This document shows positions 6,877 to 18,852 of a DNA stretch of 38,507 nucleotides, piece after piece. The stretch is from Arenimonas sp. (GTDB lineage Bacteria > Pseudomonadota > Gammaproteobacteria > Xanthomonadales > Xanthomonadaceae): contig JAPLSJ010000094.1 in the NCBI GenBank assembly GCA_026398695.1, positions 1-38,507 of the forward strand, written 5' to 3'. The position numbers and the translations under genes were made by a program. The notes under the pieces were generated by a model that saw nothing but the letters and a program-made list of their open reading frames with translations, ran no database searches and was not told where the DNA came from. The stretch's first letter is position 1. Each line of letters starts with the position of its first letter.

Positions 6877-7164
6877 ATGGCCACCGTTCAGTTCCGTTTG
6901 ACCGCCAGCGAAGATGACGCGGCTGCACTGATGAACCGCGTCGCCGCGCTCGAAGGCATCGAGTCGGTCGAGGAAATCGCCGACCTGATGCCGCACATGG
7001 ACGACCCGGACTCCAGCTCCGCCGGCCTGAGCGACGACATCGGGCCGGGCACGCACCTGGTCGCGGTCGCCGCGACGGACGACGACGGAATCCAGCGCGC
7101 ACTGGACGTCGCGCAGGACAGCGCGCGCAGCCTGGGCATCGTGCTGGAGGTCGAAGAACGCTAG
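6877..7164 (+). CDS. Small acidic hypothetical protein
   Basis: A 95-residue acidic protein with an ATG preceded by CGGAGATTGCC. It has alternating beta and alpha segments: MATVQFRLTASEDDAAALMNRV, IESVEEIADLMPHMDD, THLVAVAATDDDGIQRALDVAQDSARSLGIVLEVEE. This beta-alpha-beta layout resembles a ferredoxin-like/ACT-type fold in which residues 5-35 and 60-95 are paired. There is no signal peptide, membrane segment or catalytic motif. Its stop lies three bases before the luciferase-like monooxygenase start, so translational coupling and a shared transcript with the two flavoenzymes downstream are likely. Family not recognised. Confidence 0.7.
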   Translation: MATVQFRLTASEDDAAALMNRVAALEGIESVEEIADLMPHMDDPDSSSAGLSDDIGPGTHLVAVAATDDDGIQRALDVAQDSARSLGIVLEVEER

Positions 7165-7167
7165 CCC

Positions 7168-8156
<989 letters not shown>

Positions 8157-8160
<4 letters not shown>

Positions 8161-9266
8161 GCACTGCCAAACTCTTCGAACCGCTGGGCATCGGCGCGCT
8201 GCAGCTGGCCAACCGCATCGTCATCGCGCCGATGTGCCAGTACTCGGCCGTGGACGGCGGCATGACCGACTGGCACCTGATCCACCTGGGCCAGCTGTCG
8301 CATTCGGGCGCCGCGCTGCTCACCATCGAAGCCACGGCGGTGCTGCCCGAAGGCCGCATTTCCTACGGCGACGTGGGCCTGTGGGACGACGCCACGGAAG
8401 CGGCGATGGACGCCGTTCTGAAAGGCGTGCGCCGCTGGTCGGCGATGCCGATCGCCATCCAGCTCGCACACGCCGGCCGCAAGGCGTCCACCGACCTGCC
8501 CTGGCACGGCGGCAAGCAGATCGCCCCCGACCATGCGCACGGCTGGCAGACGGTGGCGCCCTCGGCGCTGCCGTTCAACGAGGCCGACCTCGCGCCGCTG
8601 GCGATGACCCGCGAGCAGATGGACGAAGTGCGCGACGCCTTCACCGCGGCCGCGCGCCGCTCGGCGCGGCTGGGCCTCGACGCCGTGCAGATCCACGCCG
8701 CGCACGGCTATCTGCTGCATGAATTCCTGTCGCCGCTGTCGAACCGGCGCGACGACGACTACGGCGGCTCGCTGGAAAACCGCATGCGCTTCCCGCTGGA
8801 AGTGTTCGACGCCGTGCGTGCCGCCTTCCCGGCCGAGCGCCCGGTCAGCGTGCGCCTGTCGGGCACCGACTGGGTGCCGGGCGGCTGGGACATCGAACAG
8901 ACCGTGGCCTTCTCCAAGGCACTCGAGGCGCGCGGCTGCAGCGCCATCCATGTGTCCAGCGGCGGCCTGCATCCGGCGCAGGCCATCCCCGTGGGCCCCG
9001 GCTACCAGGTGCCGCTGGCGCGCGCGGTGAAGCAGGCGGTCGGCATTCCGGTGGTGGCGGTGGGCATGATCACCGACTTCGACCATGCCGAAGCCATCGT
9101 CGCTACCGGCGACGCCGACCTGGTGGCGATTGCGCGCGGCATCCTCTACGACCCGCACTGGCCCTGGCACGCGGCCGCGCACCTGGGCGCCTCGGTGGCG
9201 GTGCCGCCGCAGTACCTGCGTTCGCAGCCGCGGCAGTTCCCCAAGCTGCTGGTGAGAGGCAAATAA
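8157..9266 (+). CDS. Old Yellow Enzyme family NADH:flavin oxidoreductase (YqjM-like)
   Basis: A 369-residue FMN-dependent TIM-barrel ene-reductase. It carries class III (YqjM-type) signatures: Cys27 in IAPMCQYSA, the redox-tuning cysteine of that class; [10 protein letters not shown] (about 101-110); [15 protein letters not shown] with the substrate-anchoring His pair (about 180-195); [17 protein letters not shown]; and the phosphate-binding [13 protein letters not shown] plus [11 protein letters not shown] near the C-terminus. It is expected to reduce activated C=C bonds of enals, enones or nitro compounds with NAD(P)H. ATG overlaps the stop of the luciferase-like gene, so both are made together, possibly as a xenobiotic or aldehyde/enone detoxification pair (inferred). 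It ends five bases before a convergent gene. Confidence 0.92.
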
Positions 9267-9271
9267 CGCGG

Positions 9272-11180
<1,909 letters not shown>

Positions 11181-11185
11181 CGGCG

Positions 11186-12406
11186 TCAGTCGAACTTGGC
11201 CGGCAGTTCTTTGCGGGTGGCGGCGTCGGTGGTGCCATCGGGCAGCGCCGCCTGCCGCACGCGGGCGCGGCTGCCCTCTTCGATGTCGGCCTTGGCGTCG
11301 GCCAGGATCCAGTCACCCGCCTCCAGCCCGCCCGTGATCTCGGTCATGGCCAGGCCGCGCAGGCCCAGCACCACCTCGAGCCGGGTGGCGCGGCCGTCGG
11401 CCACGCGCCACAGCCGCGCCCGGTCGCCGTCCACCTCCGACAGGGCGTCGTTGGGAACCACCAGGGCGCTGTCGCGGCGACCGGTTTCGACATTCACCGA
11501 CACCGTCATGTCCTGCCGCAGGAAGTCGGGCACGGGGGCCACCGTCAGCCGGATGTCCACCGAGCCGCGCTGGGGGTCGACGCTGGGCGCGATGAAGGTG
11601 ACCCGGGCGGGGAAGGGCCGCGACGGATAGGCGTCGGCGATGCACATCGCCGGCTGGTCCAGCGCCAGCACTTCGAGGTTTTTCTCGTCCAGCGGCACCA
11701 GCACCTCGGTGGCGCCGGCACGGGCGATTTCGAACAGGATGCGGCCAGGCTGCACCAGGTCGCCGGGCTCGGCGTTGCGGGTGAGCACGGTGCCGGCCAC
11801 TTCGGCGCGGATCGTGGTCTTGGCCAGCTGGGCCCGGGCAGTGGCCACGCGGGCGCGGGCCGCGGCTTCGTTGGGATTGCCTTCGGACAGCGAGCTGGAC
11901 GCCAGGCGCGCCTGTTCGGCGGCGCTGCGGGCGATGGTTTCGGCCTGCACGGCCTGTTCCATCGCTTCGCGCGCGATCAGCTGGCGCTGGAACAGGTCGC
12001 GGCGGCGGGCCGCCTCGCGGCTGGCCTGGGCCAGGCGGGCCTCGGCCTCGCGCAGTGCGGCCTGCGCCTGCGGCCGGGTGGACTGCTGCAGCTGGGCCAG
12101 GGCGGCCTCGGCCTCGCGCACGGCGGCCTGCAGGTCGTCGCTGCGCAGCACGGCCAGCACGTCGCCGGGCTTTACGGCGTCACCCTCCTCGACGCGCCGC
12201 TCCAGCAGCACGCCGGTGACCGGGCTGCCCACCTGGGCCCGGGACACCGCCACCACCCGGCCGGTGGCCACCACGGTCTGCACCAGCGGGCGCGACGCCA
12301 CCTGGTAGCCGTCCAGGGCCGGCCCGCGCAGCTTCTGCACCACCACCCAGCCCACCGCCCCCACGGCAAGCACCAGCGCGGCGGCGACGACGAGTGGGCG
12401 TTTCAT
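11186..12406 (-). CDS. Periplasmic adaptor (membrane fusion) protein, MacA/HlyD-like
   Basis: A 406-residue adaptor: N-terminal membrane anchor (VVAAALVLAVGAVGWVVV, about 5-23), biotinyl-lipoyl half-motifs (VGSPVTGVLLERRVEEGDAVKPGDVLAVL, about 60-88; AEVAGTVLTRNAEPGDLVQPGRILFEIA, about 205-232), an Ala/Glu/Arg-rich alpha-hairpin between them (about 95-195), then beta-barrel and membrane-proximal domains. This partners with the permease and ATPase downstream to make a MacAB-like tripartite exporter; no outer-membrane channel gene is near, so a TolC homologue elsewhere is presumed. ATG at 12406 has CGGAG seven bases upstream; a GTG six codons earlier is less likely. It is divergent from oleB over 116 bases. 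Confidence 0.9.
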   Translation of the reverse strand: MKRPLVVAAALVLAVGAVGWVVVQKLRGPALDGYQVASRPLVQTVVATGRVVAVSRAQVGSPVTGVLLERRVEEGDAVKPGDVLAVLRSDDLQAAVREAEAALAQLQQSTRPQAQAALREAEARLAQASREAARRRDLFQRQLIAREAMEQAVQAETIARSAAEQARLASSSLSEGNPNEAAARARVATARAQLAKTTIRAEVAGTVLTRNAEPGDLVQPGRILFEIARAGATEVLVPLDEKNLEVLALDQPAMCIADAYPSRPFPARVTFIAPSVDPQRGSVDIRLTVAPVPDFLRQDMTVSVNVETGRRDSALVVPNDALSEVDGDRARLWRVADGRATRLEVVLGLRGLAMTEITGGLEAGDWILADAKADIEEGSRARVRQAALPDGTTDAATRKELPAKFD

Positions 12407-12483
12407 GGACGGGCTCCGGGGCACGGGACAACCCCCACGATACCCATTGCGAAGGGGGCGCGTCAGCGGCCTGACACACGTAC

Positions 12484-12514
12484 TTGGTGCCTGTCCGGCG
12501 GCCTCGCGTAGAAT
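12484..12514 (+). promoter_or_regulatory. Candidate promoter of oleB-oleC-oleD
   Basis: TTGGTG (12484-12489) and TAGAAT (12509-12514) are separated by 19 bases. The -10 ends only eight bases before the oleB ATG, so transcription would begin at or next to the start codon and the mRNA would be leaderless or nearly so. No Shine-Dalgarno sequence precedes the ATG, in agreement. The same TAGAAT-then-ATG layout occurs before ubiJ. Confidence 0.5.
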
Positions 12515-12522
12515 CCCGCCCC

Positions 12523-13455
12523 ATGAACCCGACCACCCTCAGCGCCGAACAGGCCCGCGTCCTCGCCAAGGGTCCGTTCCCGGACTATCCCTTCACGCCC
12601 AAGTCGTTCGTGCACCCGAACGGCCTCACCCAGTCCTTCCTGGACGAAGGCGAGGGCGACCCGGTGGTGATGCTGCACGGCAATCCGTCATGGTCGTACT
12701 ACTGGCGCCACCTGGTGCTGGGCCTGCGCGACGACTATCGCTGCATCGTGCCCGACCACATCGGCATGGGGCTGTCGGACAAGCCCAGCGACGCCGATTA
12801 CGGCTACACGCTGCGCAACCGCGTGCAGGACCTCGACCGGCTGCTCGATCATCTGGGCCTGGGCGACAACATCACGCTGGCCGTGCACGACTGGGGCGGC
12901 ATGATCGGCTTCGGCTGGGCGCTCAAGCACGCCTCGCGCGTGAAGCGGCTCATCATCCTCAACACCGGCGCCTTCCCGCTGCCGGCCGCCAAGCCGCTGC
13001 CCTGGCAGTTGAACCTGGGCCGCAACTGGCGCCTGGGCGAATGGCTGATCCGCGGCGCCAACGCATTCGCGGCCGGCGCCGCCAACGACGGCGTGGTCAA
13101 CAAGCTCGATCCCGACGTGAAGCGCGCGCTGCTGGCGCCCTACGACAGCTGGGCCAACCGCATCGCCACCGTGCGCTTCGTGCAGGACATCCCGCTCAGG
13201 GAAGGCGACCGCGCCTGGGACCTGGTCGAGGACGCCGGCCGCCGCCTGCCCGAGTTCGCCAACCGCCCGGCCTTCATCGGCTGGGGGCTGAAGGACTTCG
13301 TGTTCGACCATCATTTCCTCAAGGGTTTCGAGGACGCGCTCCCGCGCGCCGAGAAGCAGATCTACGAAGACGCCGGCCACTACGTGCTCGAGGACAAGTA
13401 CAAGGTGCTGGTGCCGCGCATCCGCGACTTCCTCGATCGCAACCTGCTTGACTGA
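12523..13455 (+). CDS. oleB: OleB, alpha/beta-hydrolase beta-lactone decarboxylase
   Basis: A 310-residue alpha/beta hydrolase of the haloalkane-dehalogenase-like group. The nucleophile is Asp123 in LAVHDWGGMIGFG, the oxyanion region HGNPSWSYYWRHLV (about 52-65) and the catalytic His286 in EDAGHYVLED are present. In olefin biosynthesis OleB converts the beta-lactone made by OleC into a cis-olefin with loss of CO2. The assignment rests on the family motifs plus immediate linkage to oleC and oleD; alone it could be called a haloalkane dehalogenase. ATG at 12523 matches the usual MNP start and lies behind a TAGAAT element; there is no ribosome site. The stop overlaps the start of oleC by eight bases. 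Confidence 0.9.
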   Translation: MNPTTLSAEQARVLAKGPFPDYPFTPKSFVHPNGLTQSFLDEGEGDPVVMLHGNPSWSYYWRHLVLGLRDDYRCIVPDHIGMGLSDKPSDADYGYTLRNRVQDLDRLLDHLGLGDNITLAVHDWGGMIGFGWALKHASRVKRLIILNTGAFPLPAAKPLPWQLNLGRNWRLGEWLIRGANAFAAGAANDGVVNKLDPDVKRALLAPYDSWANRIATVRFVQDIPLREGDRAWDLVEDAGRRLPEFANRPAFIGWGLKDFVFDHHFLKGFEDALPRAEKQIYEDAGHYVLEDKYKVLVPRIRDFLDRNLLD

Positions 13456-15118
13456 AGCCTGCAACATCGCCGCCGCGCTGCCGCGGCTGGCGGCGCAGTC
13501 GCCCGACCGCATCGCCATGCGCTGCCCGGGCCCGCGCGGTGCGGGTGGGATGGCGCGCTACGACGTCACGCTGACGTATCGCCAGCTCGACCAGCGCTCG
13601 GACGCGCTGGCCGCCGGCTTCGCCAGGCTGGGCATCGTGCGCGGCACGCGTGCGGTGGTGATGGTGCGGCCGTCGCCCGAATTCTTCCTGCTGATGTTCG
13701 CGCTGTTCAAGGCGGGCGCGGTGCCGGTGCTGGTGGACCCGGGCATCGACAAGCGCGCGCTGAAGCAGTGCCTGGACGAAGCCGCGCCCGAGGCCTTCAT
13801 CGGCATCCCGCTGGCGCACGCCGCGCGCGTGGTGCTGGGCTGGGCGCGCAGCGCCAAGGTGGTCGTCACGGCGGGGCGGCGCTGGTTCTGGGGCGGTGCG
13901 AGCCTGGACGACGTGGAGGCCTCGGGCGCCGGCGCCGGGCCGCAGCTGGCCGACACGTCGCCCGACGACGTCGCGGCCATCCTGTTCACTTCCGGCTCCA
14001 CGGGCGTGCCCAAGGGCGTGGTGTACCGCCACCGGCATTTCGTGGCGCAGGTGGACATGCTGCGCGACGCGTTCGGCATCGTGCCCGGCGGCGTGGACCT
14101 GCCGACCTTCCCGCCGTTCGCGCTGTTTGATCCGGCGCTGGGCGTGAGCTCGATCATTCCCGACATGGACCCGACGCGGCCGGCGAAGGCCGACCCGCGC
14201 AAGCTGCTCGACGCGATCGAACGCTTCGGCGTGGACCAGCTGTTCGGCTCGCCGGCGCTGATGCGCGTGCTGGCCGACCACGGCGCACCCCTGCCCGGCC
14301 TGCGCCGCGTCACTTCGGCCGGCGCACCGGTGCCGGCCGACGTGGTGGCGAAGATGCGCGAGCTGCTGCCGGAAACGGCGCAGTTCTGGACGCCCTACGG
14401 CGCCACCGAGTGCCTGCCGGTGGCGGTGATCGAGGGCCGCGAGCTGCAGTCCACGCGCGAAGCCACCGAACAGGGCGCCGGCACCTGCGTCGGCCGCCCG
14501 GTGCCGCCCAATCAAGTGCGCCTGATCGGCATCAGCGATGACGCCATCGCCGACTGGTCGGACGTGGTCGAACTGGGTGCGGAGACCATCGGCGAAATCA
14601 CCGTCGCCGGACCCACGGCCACCGATGAATACTTCAACCGCCCGCAGGCCACCGCGCTGGCGAAGATCCGCGAAACCCTGCCCGACGGCAGCGTGCGCAT
14701 CGTGCACCGCATGGGCGACCTGGGCCGGATGGATGCGCAGGGGCGGCTGTGGTTCTGCGGCCGCAAGTCGCACCGCGTGCGCACCGAGCTGGGCGGGCTG
14801 TACACCGAGCAGGTCGAACCCGTCTTCAACACCCACCCCGACGTCGCGCGCACCGCGCTGGTGGGCGTGGGCGAGCCGGGCAAACAGCGGCCGGTGCTGT
14901 GCGTGGAAATGCGCAAGGGCCTGCCGAAGGCCGAGCACGCGCGCGTGATCGCCGAGCTGCGGCGCCACGCGATGGGCTACGTGCACACCGGCCGCATCGA
15001 AACCTTCCTGGTCCACCCGGGCTTCCCGGTGGACATCCGCCACAACGCCAAGATCGGCCGCGAACACCTCGCCCTCTGGGCCAAGAAAATGTACCAGGTA
15101 CATTTTCAGGGAGAATGA
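13448..15118 (+). CDS. oleC: OleC, beta-lactone synthetase (adenylate-forming superfamily)
   Basis: A 556-residue member of the acyl-CoA ligase/luciferase superfamily. Motifs: A3 [11 protein letters not shown] (about 180-190), A5 YGATECLP (about 317), A7 [22 protein letters not shown] (about 423-445) and the A10 lysine in [13 protein letters not shown] near the C-terminus. OleC uses ATP to cyclise the 2-alkyl-3-hydroxyalkanoate from OleD into a cis-beta-lactone. The start is probably TTG at 13448 ([15 protein letters not shown]...), overlapping oleB; the CNIAA..LP opening is conserved in the family and leaves no room for a later start. No ribosome site is visible, so translation is likely coupled to oleB. 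The last nine residues (MYQVHFQGE) are encoded by a palindromic repeat rather than by family-conserved sequence. Confidence 0.92.
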   Translation: MTEACNIAAALPRLAAQSPDRIAMRCPGPRGAGGMARYDVTLTYRQLDQRSDALAAGFARLGIVRGTRAVVMVRPSPEFFLLMFALFKAGAVPVLVDPGIDKRALKQCLDEAAPEAFIGIPLAHAARVVLGWARSAKVVVTAGRRWFWGGASLDDVEASGAGAGPQLADTSPDDVAAILFTSGSTGVPKGVVYRHRHFVAQVDMLRDAFGIVPGGVDLPTFPPFALFDPALGVSSIIPDMDPTRPAKADPRKLLDAIERFGVDQLFGSPALMRVLADHGAPLPGLRRVTSAGAPVPADVVAKMRELLPETAQFWTPYGATECLPVAVIEGRELQSTREATEQGAGTCVGRPVPPNQVRLIGISDDAIADWSDVVELGAETIGEITVAGPTATDEYFNRPQATALAKIRETLPDGSVRIVHRMGDLGRMDAQGRLWFCGRKSHRVRTELGGLYTEQVEPVFNTHPDVARTALVGVGEPGKQRPVLCVEMRKGLPKAEHARVIAELRRHAMGYVHTGRIETFLVHPGFPVDIRHNAKIGREHLALWAKKMYQVHFQGE

Positions 15119-15134
15119 AAATGTACCTGGTACA
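15090..15134. repeat. Perfect compound inverted repeat at the oleC/oleD junction
   Basis: Arm 1 TGTACCAGGTACATTTTC (15090-15107) is the exact reverse complement of arm 2 (15117-15134), with a nine-base loop AGGGAGAAT. Each arm starts or ends with its own perfect 13-base palindrome, TGTACCAGGTACA or TGTACCTGGTACA. It covers the last nine oleC codons and stop (15116-15118) and ends six bases before the oleD GTG. The sequence is AT-rich and stands out from the GC-rich genes. It could fold as one long RNA hairpin hiding the oleD start region, act as tandem operators, or be an inserted miniature repeat. There is no T tract, so it is not a standard terminator. Confidence 0.9.
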
Positions 15135-15140
15135 AATTCC

Positions 15141-16136
15141 GTGAACGTTCTGGTGACGGGTGGGGGCGGGTTCCTGGGGCAGGCGCTGTGTCGCGCGCTG
15201 CTGGCGCAGGGGCATGCCGTCAGCAGCTTCCAGCGCAGCCACTCGCCGGCGCTCGAGGCGATGGGCGTGCGCCAGGTGCGCGGCGACCTGGCCGATGCGG
15301 CGGCGGTGCATGCGGCGTTCGCGGGGCAGGAGGCCATCTTCCACAACGCCGCCAAGGCCGGCGCCTGGGGCAGCCACGCCAGTTACTTCGACGCCAACGT
15401 CACCGGCACGCGCAACGTGCTGGCGGCGATGCGCGCGCACGGCATCGGCCGGCTGGTGTACACGTCCACGCCCAGCGTCACCCACAGCGGCCGCACGCCG
15501 GTGGAAGGCGGCAACGAGGCCGACACGCCCTACGGCAAGCACTTCAAGGCGCCCTACCCGGCCACCAAGCTCATCGCCGAAATCGAAGTGCTGGCCGCCA
15601 ACGACGCCACCCTGGCCACCGTCGCCCTGCGCCCGCGCCTGATCTGGGGGCCCGGCGACACCCAGCTGCTGCCGCGGCTGGTGGAACGGGCCCGCGCCGG
15701 CCGGCTGCGCTTCATCGCCGGCGGCCACAACCGCATGGACACCACCTACATCGACAACGCCGCCCAGGCCCACCTGGACGCGTTCGCCGCGCTGCGGCCC
15801 GGCGCGGCCTGCGCCGGCAAGGCCTACTTCATCTCCAACGGCGAGCCGCGGCCGGTGCGCCAGATCGTCAACGACATGCTGGTCGCCGCCGGCGTGCCGC
15901 CGGTGCAGGGCACCGTGCCCTACGCGGTGGCCTATGCCGCCGGCGCGGTGCTCGAACTGGCCTGGCGCGTCCTGCGGCTGGGCGGCGAGCCGCCGATGAC
16001 GCGCTTCCTGGCCGAACAGCTGTCCACCCCGCACTGGTACGACATCTCGGCGGCGCGGCGTGATTTCGGCTATTCGCCCAGCGTGTCCACCGAAGAGGGC
16101 CTTCGCCGCCTCGCGGCCTGGTGGTCTGCCCGGTAG
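15141..16136 (+). CDS. oleD: OleD, NAD(P)-dependent 2-alkyl-3-oxoalkanoate reductase
   Basis: A 331-residue extended short-chain dehydrogenase. It begins with the nucleotide-binding [21 protein letters not shown] (TGGGGFLG at about 5-12) and has the catalytic set YTSTPSV (about 107-113) and Tyr139-x3-Lys143 in [11 protein letters not shown]. In the pathway OleD reduces the 2-alkyl-3-ketoacid from OleA to the hydroxy acid used by OleC. The start is GTG at 15141; no clear ribosome site is present because the upstream bases belong to the palindromic repeat. Order oleB-oleC-oleD with tight spacing is as in other Xanthomonadaceae. No intact oleA is in the window. Confidence 0.91.
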   Translation: MNVLVTGGGGFLGQALCRALLAQGHAVSSFQRSHSPALEAMGVRQVRGDLADAAAVHAAFAGQEAIFHNAAKAGAWGSHASYFDANVTGTRNVLAAMRAHGIGRLVYTSTPSVTHSGRTPVEGGNEADTPYGKHFKAPYPATKLIAEIEVLAANDATLATVALRPRLIWGPGDTQLLPRLVERARAGRLRFIAGGHNRMDTTYIDNAAQAHLDAFAALRPGAACAGKAYFISNGEPRPVRQIVNDMLVAAGVPPVQGTVPYAVAYAAGAVLELAWRVLRLGGEPPMTRFLAEQLSTPHWYDISAARRDFGYSPSVSTEEGLRRLAAWWSAR

Positions 16137-16272
16137 CGCACGCTCGCGCCTGCCTGAACCGCCCGGGAAGCCGGGCCCCCGGTGTCAGGGGCGAGTCAGC
16201 CTGGGGGGGCTAGGGTCGGCCTGCCTGCACGGAACCCTTCGCAGCCGGGCCCACCAAAAAAGGAGAGCAACC

Positions 16273-16425
16273 ATGCTCCATTACGCGCTGATCTTCCTCG
16301 TCGTCGCCATCATTGCGGCGGTCCTCGGCTTCGGCTCGCTGGCGGGCCTCGCGGCCACCATCGCCAAGGTGCTGTTCGTCGTCTTCCTGATCCTGGCCAT
16401 CGTTTCCTTCCTGAAGAAGGGATAG
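16273..16425 (+). CDS. DUF1328-family small membrane protein
   Basis: A 50-residue peptide with two hydrophobic helices ([19 protein letters not shown] and [19 protein letters not shown]) joined by GSLAGLAA and ending in FLKKG. This matches the DUF1328/YtjA group of tiny inner-membrane proteins, often induced by envelope or osmotic stress; the molecular role is unknown. ATG at 16273 follows a strong AAGGAGAG ribosome site. It stands alone between oleD and ubiJ. Confidence 0.88.
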   Translation: MLHYALIFLVVAIIAAVLGFGSLAGLAATIAKVLFVVFLILAIVSFLKKG

Positions 16426-16459
16426 TCGGGTCCACGCCGTTTCTTTCACGCGGCCCCGC

Positions 16460-16465
16460 TAGAAT
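16460..16465 (+). promoter_or_regulatory. -10-like TAGAAT directly before ubiJ
   Basis: TAGAAT ends six bases before the ubiJ ATG (16472), which would put the transcription start on the A of the start codon. No Shine-Dalgarno is present and no good -35 hexamer is visible at 17 bases. Suggests a leaderless ubiJ-ubiB mRNA. Confidence 0.4.
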
Positions 16466-16471
16466 GGCCGC

Positions 16472-17110
16472 ATGACGGACCGCAGCGCTTCCCCCTTCGA
16501 CGCCCTCAAGCCCCTGGCCGGCCGCGCGCTGGAACAGGCCTTGAACCGCCTCGTCGCGCTTGACCCCGACACCGCCCAGGCACTCCAACGCCTGGGCGGC
16601 CGTCGTATCGGCCTGGCCCTGGAGGCCCCGCCGGTGGCGCTGGACATCACCGTGGCCGATGGCCACCTGAAAGTGGGCCCGCCCACCGACGAACCCGACC
16701 TGGGCATCCGCGCCACGATTTCCGGCGTGCTGTCGCAGCTGCCCTTCCTGCGCACGCCCGGCGCACCGCCGGTGGGCAAGGTGCGCATCAACGGCGACGC
16801 CGAACTGGCGCGCACCGTGCAGCACCTCGCCCAGCGCTTCGACCCCGACTGGGACAAGCCCTTCGCCGACCTGCTCGGGCCGATCATCGGGCCGCAGGTG
16901 GCGCGCGTGCTGCGCGAGGCCTTCAAGGCCGGCACCGGCTTCGCCCAGGGCTTCACCCGCGACACCGCCGACTACCTCACCGAAGAATCCCGCGACATCA
17001 TCGGCAAGGCCGAACTGGCCGCCTTCCACGACGACGTGGACGACCTGCGCGACCGTGCCGAACGCCTGGCCGCGCGCTTCGCCCGCCTGAACCCGGACCG
17101 CCCCGCATGA
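16472..17110 (+). CDS. ubiJ: UbiJ, ubiquinone biosynthesis accessory factor (SCP2 domain)
   Basis: A 212-residue protein with an N-terminal SCP2-type lipid-binding domain (about 15-115: [25 protein letters not shown], then [13 protein letters not shown] and [37 protein letters not shown]) and a C-terminal helical/coiled-coil tail ending [23 protein letters not shown]-like sequence. This is the length and layout of UbiJ, which binds ubiquinone precursors in the soluble Ubi metabolon. Its stop overlaps the ubiB start by four bases (ATGA), and the ubiJ-ubiB order supports the call. ubiE, usually next to them in enterics, is not adjacent here. Confidence 0.88.
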   Translation: MTDRSASPFDALKPLAGRALEQALNRLVALDPDTAQALQRLGGRRIGLALEAPPVALDITVADGHLKVGPPTDEPDLGIRATISGVLSQLPFLRTPGAPPVGKVRINGDAELARTVQHLAQRFDPDWDKPFADLLGPIIGPQVARVLREAFKAGTGFAQGFTRDTADYLTEESRDIIGKAELAAFHDDVDDLRDRAERLAARFARLNPDRPA

Positions 17111-18795
17111 GCACCGTGGACCTGGTGCGCGGCGGTTCGCGCGGCGTCACCTCCACGCTGCGTGCCATTGGCATCGCGCGCGTGCTGCTGCGCCACCGCC
17201 TGGACGACTTCCTCAAGCCCACCGTGCTCGGCCCCTGGCTGTGGCTGCTCAAGCCCGTCACGCCGCGCCGCAGCGGCGAGGGCGAGCTGCCGCGCGGCCA
17301 GCGCCTGCGCCTGGCGCTGCAGGAGCTGGGCCCGATCTTCGTGAAGTTCGGCCAGGTGCTGTCCACCCGCCGCGACCTGCTGCCGCCCGACATCGCCCAG
17401 GAACTCACCCTGCTGCAGGACCGCGTGGCGCCGTTCCCGGGCGAGGAGGCGCGCGCGCTCATCGAGGCCGCGCTAGGCAAGCCCGTCAGCGAAATCTATT
17501 CCGAGTTCGAACTCACCCCGCTGGCCTCGGCGTCCATCGCCCAGGTGCACGCCGCGCGCCTGCAGGACGGCCGCGAAGTGGTGGTGAAGGTGCTGCGCCC
17601 CGACATCCGCAAGCGCATCAACGCCGACATCCAGCTGCTGCGCACGCTCGCGTCGCTGGCCGACCGCCACCACCCCAACGCCGAGAAGATCCGCGCCCAG
17701 GAAGTGGTGTCGGAAATCGAAGCCACCCTGTTCGCCGAGCTCGACCTGCAGCGCGAAGGCGCCAACGCCAGCCAGATGCGCCGCACCTGGCTGGGCAGCG
17801 ACGACCTGTACGTGCCCGAGGTGTTCTGGGACTACAGCACCGAAACCGTGCTGACCATGGAGCGCGTGCGCGGCATCCCGTCCGACGACGTTGCGGCGCT
17901 GGACGCAGCGGGAATTGACCGCAAAGCCCTGGCCGCCAAGGGCGTGCGCGTGTTCTACACGCAGGTGTTCCGCGACAACTTCTTCCACGCCGACGCCCAC
18001 GCCGGCAACATCTGGGTGGACGCCGAGCGCAGGGACAACCCGCGCTTCATCGCCATCGATTTCGGCATCGTCGGCCAGCTCGACCGCCGCGACCAGTACT
18101 ACCTGGCCGAAAACTTCATGGCCATCTTCCAGCGCGACTACCGCCGTATCGCCGAGCTGCACATCGAGGCGGGCTGGATGCCCTCGCACATCCGCATCGA
18201 TGAACTGGAAGCGGCCACGCGCTCGGTCTGCGAACCTTATTTCACCCGCCCGCTGAGCGAAATCTCGCTGGGCGAAGTGCTGGTGAAGCTGTTCAAGACC
18301 GCCCAGCGCTACGAGCTCACGCTGCAGCCCCAGCTGATCCTGCTGCAGAAGACCCTGCTCAACATCGAAGGCGTGGGCCGGCTGCTGGACCCCAAGCTCG
18401 ACATCTGGGCCGAGGCGCGGCCCGTGCTGGAGCGCATCCTGCGCGAACGCTACAGCCCGCAGCGCCTGGGCGAAGAGTTCCGCAAGCGCCTGCCCGAGCT
18501 GATCACGCACGCGCCCGACATGCCGCGCCTGCTGCACGACTTCCTGGCCCAGCAGGTGCGCGGCCAGCACAGCATCCACATGCGCAGCGAAGACCTGGCC
18601 GAGCTGGCCCGCATTTCCAAGGCCGGCCAGCGCCAGACCGTGTACGCCATCCTCGGCACCGGCCTGATGGTGGTGGCCGCGGTGCTGGTGGGGCTGGATG
18701 CGGGCGGCCCGCGTTTGTTCGGCATCCCCGCTGCGGCGGGCATCGCCGGGCTCGGCGCGTTTGGTGCGTTCCTTGCGGCTTGGCCGCGTCGCTGA
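17107..18795 (+). CDS. ubiB: UbiB, ABC1/ADCK-type atypical kinase-like ubiquinone biosynthesis protein
   Basis: A 562-residue protein of the UbiB/COQ8 family. The family-specific KxGQ motif reads [30 protein letters not shown] (about 79-108); the Ala-rich loop replacing the kinase Gly-loop is [14 protein letters not shown] (about 140-153); [10 protein letters not shown] holds the lysine; [11 protein letters not shown] (about 296-306) and [10 protein letters not shown] (about 317-326) are the metal-binding/DFG-like motifs. Two C-terminal helices ([39 protein letters not shown]) anchor it to the inner membrane. It is an ATPase needed for ubiquinone assembly. A REP-like half element follows the stop. 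Confidence 0.95.
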   Translation: MSTVDLVRGGSRGVTSTLRAIGIARVLLRHRLDDFLKPTVLGPWLWLLKPVTPRRSGEGELPRGQRLRLALQELGPIFVKFGQVLSTRRDLLPPDIAQELTLLQDRVAPFPGEEARALIEAALGKPVSEIYSEFELTPLASASIAQVHAARLQDGREVVVKVLRPDIRKRINADIQLLRTLASLADRHHPNAEKIRAQEVVSEIEATLFAELDLQREGANASQMRRTWLGSDDLYVPEVFWDYSTETVLTMERVRGIPSDDVAALDAAGIDRKALAAKGVRVFYTQVFRDNFFHADAHAGNIWVDAERRDNPRFIAIDFGIVGQLDRRDQYYLAENFMAIFQRDYRRIAELHIEAGWMPSHIRIDELEAATRSVCEPYFTRPLSEISLGEVLVKLFKTAQRYELTLQPQLILLQKTLLNIEGVGRLLDPKLDIWAEARPVLERILRERYSPQRLGEEFRKRLPELITHAPDMPRLLHDFLAQQVRGQHSIHMRSEDLAELARISKAGQRQTVYAILGTGLMVVAAVLVGLDAGGPRLFGIPAAAGIAGLGAFGAFLAAWPRR

Positions 18796-18799
18796 AGCG

Positions 18800-18822
18800 T
18801 CGGGACTGAAGTCCCTCCCACA
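18800..18822. repeat. Half-copy of a REP-like repeat
   Basis: The 23 bases five positions after the ubiB stop contain CGGGACTGAAGTCCCTCCCA and match, base for base, part of one arm of the full palindrome at 35635-35693. Internally GGGACT-GA-AGTCCC is a small palindrome. It is a dispersed, non-coding repeat between ubiB and the acyl-CoA ligase. Confidence 0.85.
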
Positions 18823-18852
18823 TCACGGTTCGCCCACCAGGAGTCGCCGCGC

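Noticed and set aside
15090-15134. Interpretation of the oleC/oleD palindrome as an intrinsic terminator
   Set aside because: The stem is AT-rich and is not followed by a T tract; it also overlaps the oleC coding end and the oleD start of what should be one operon.
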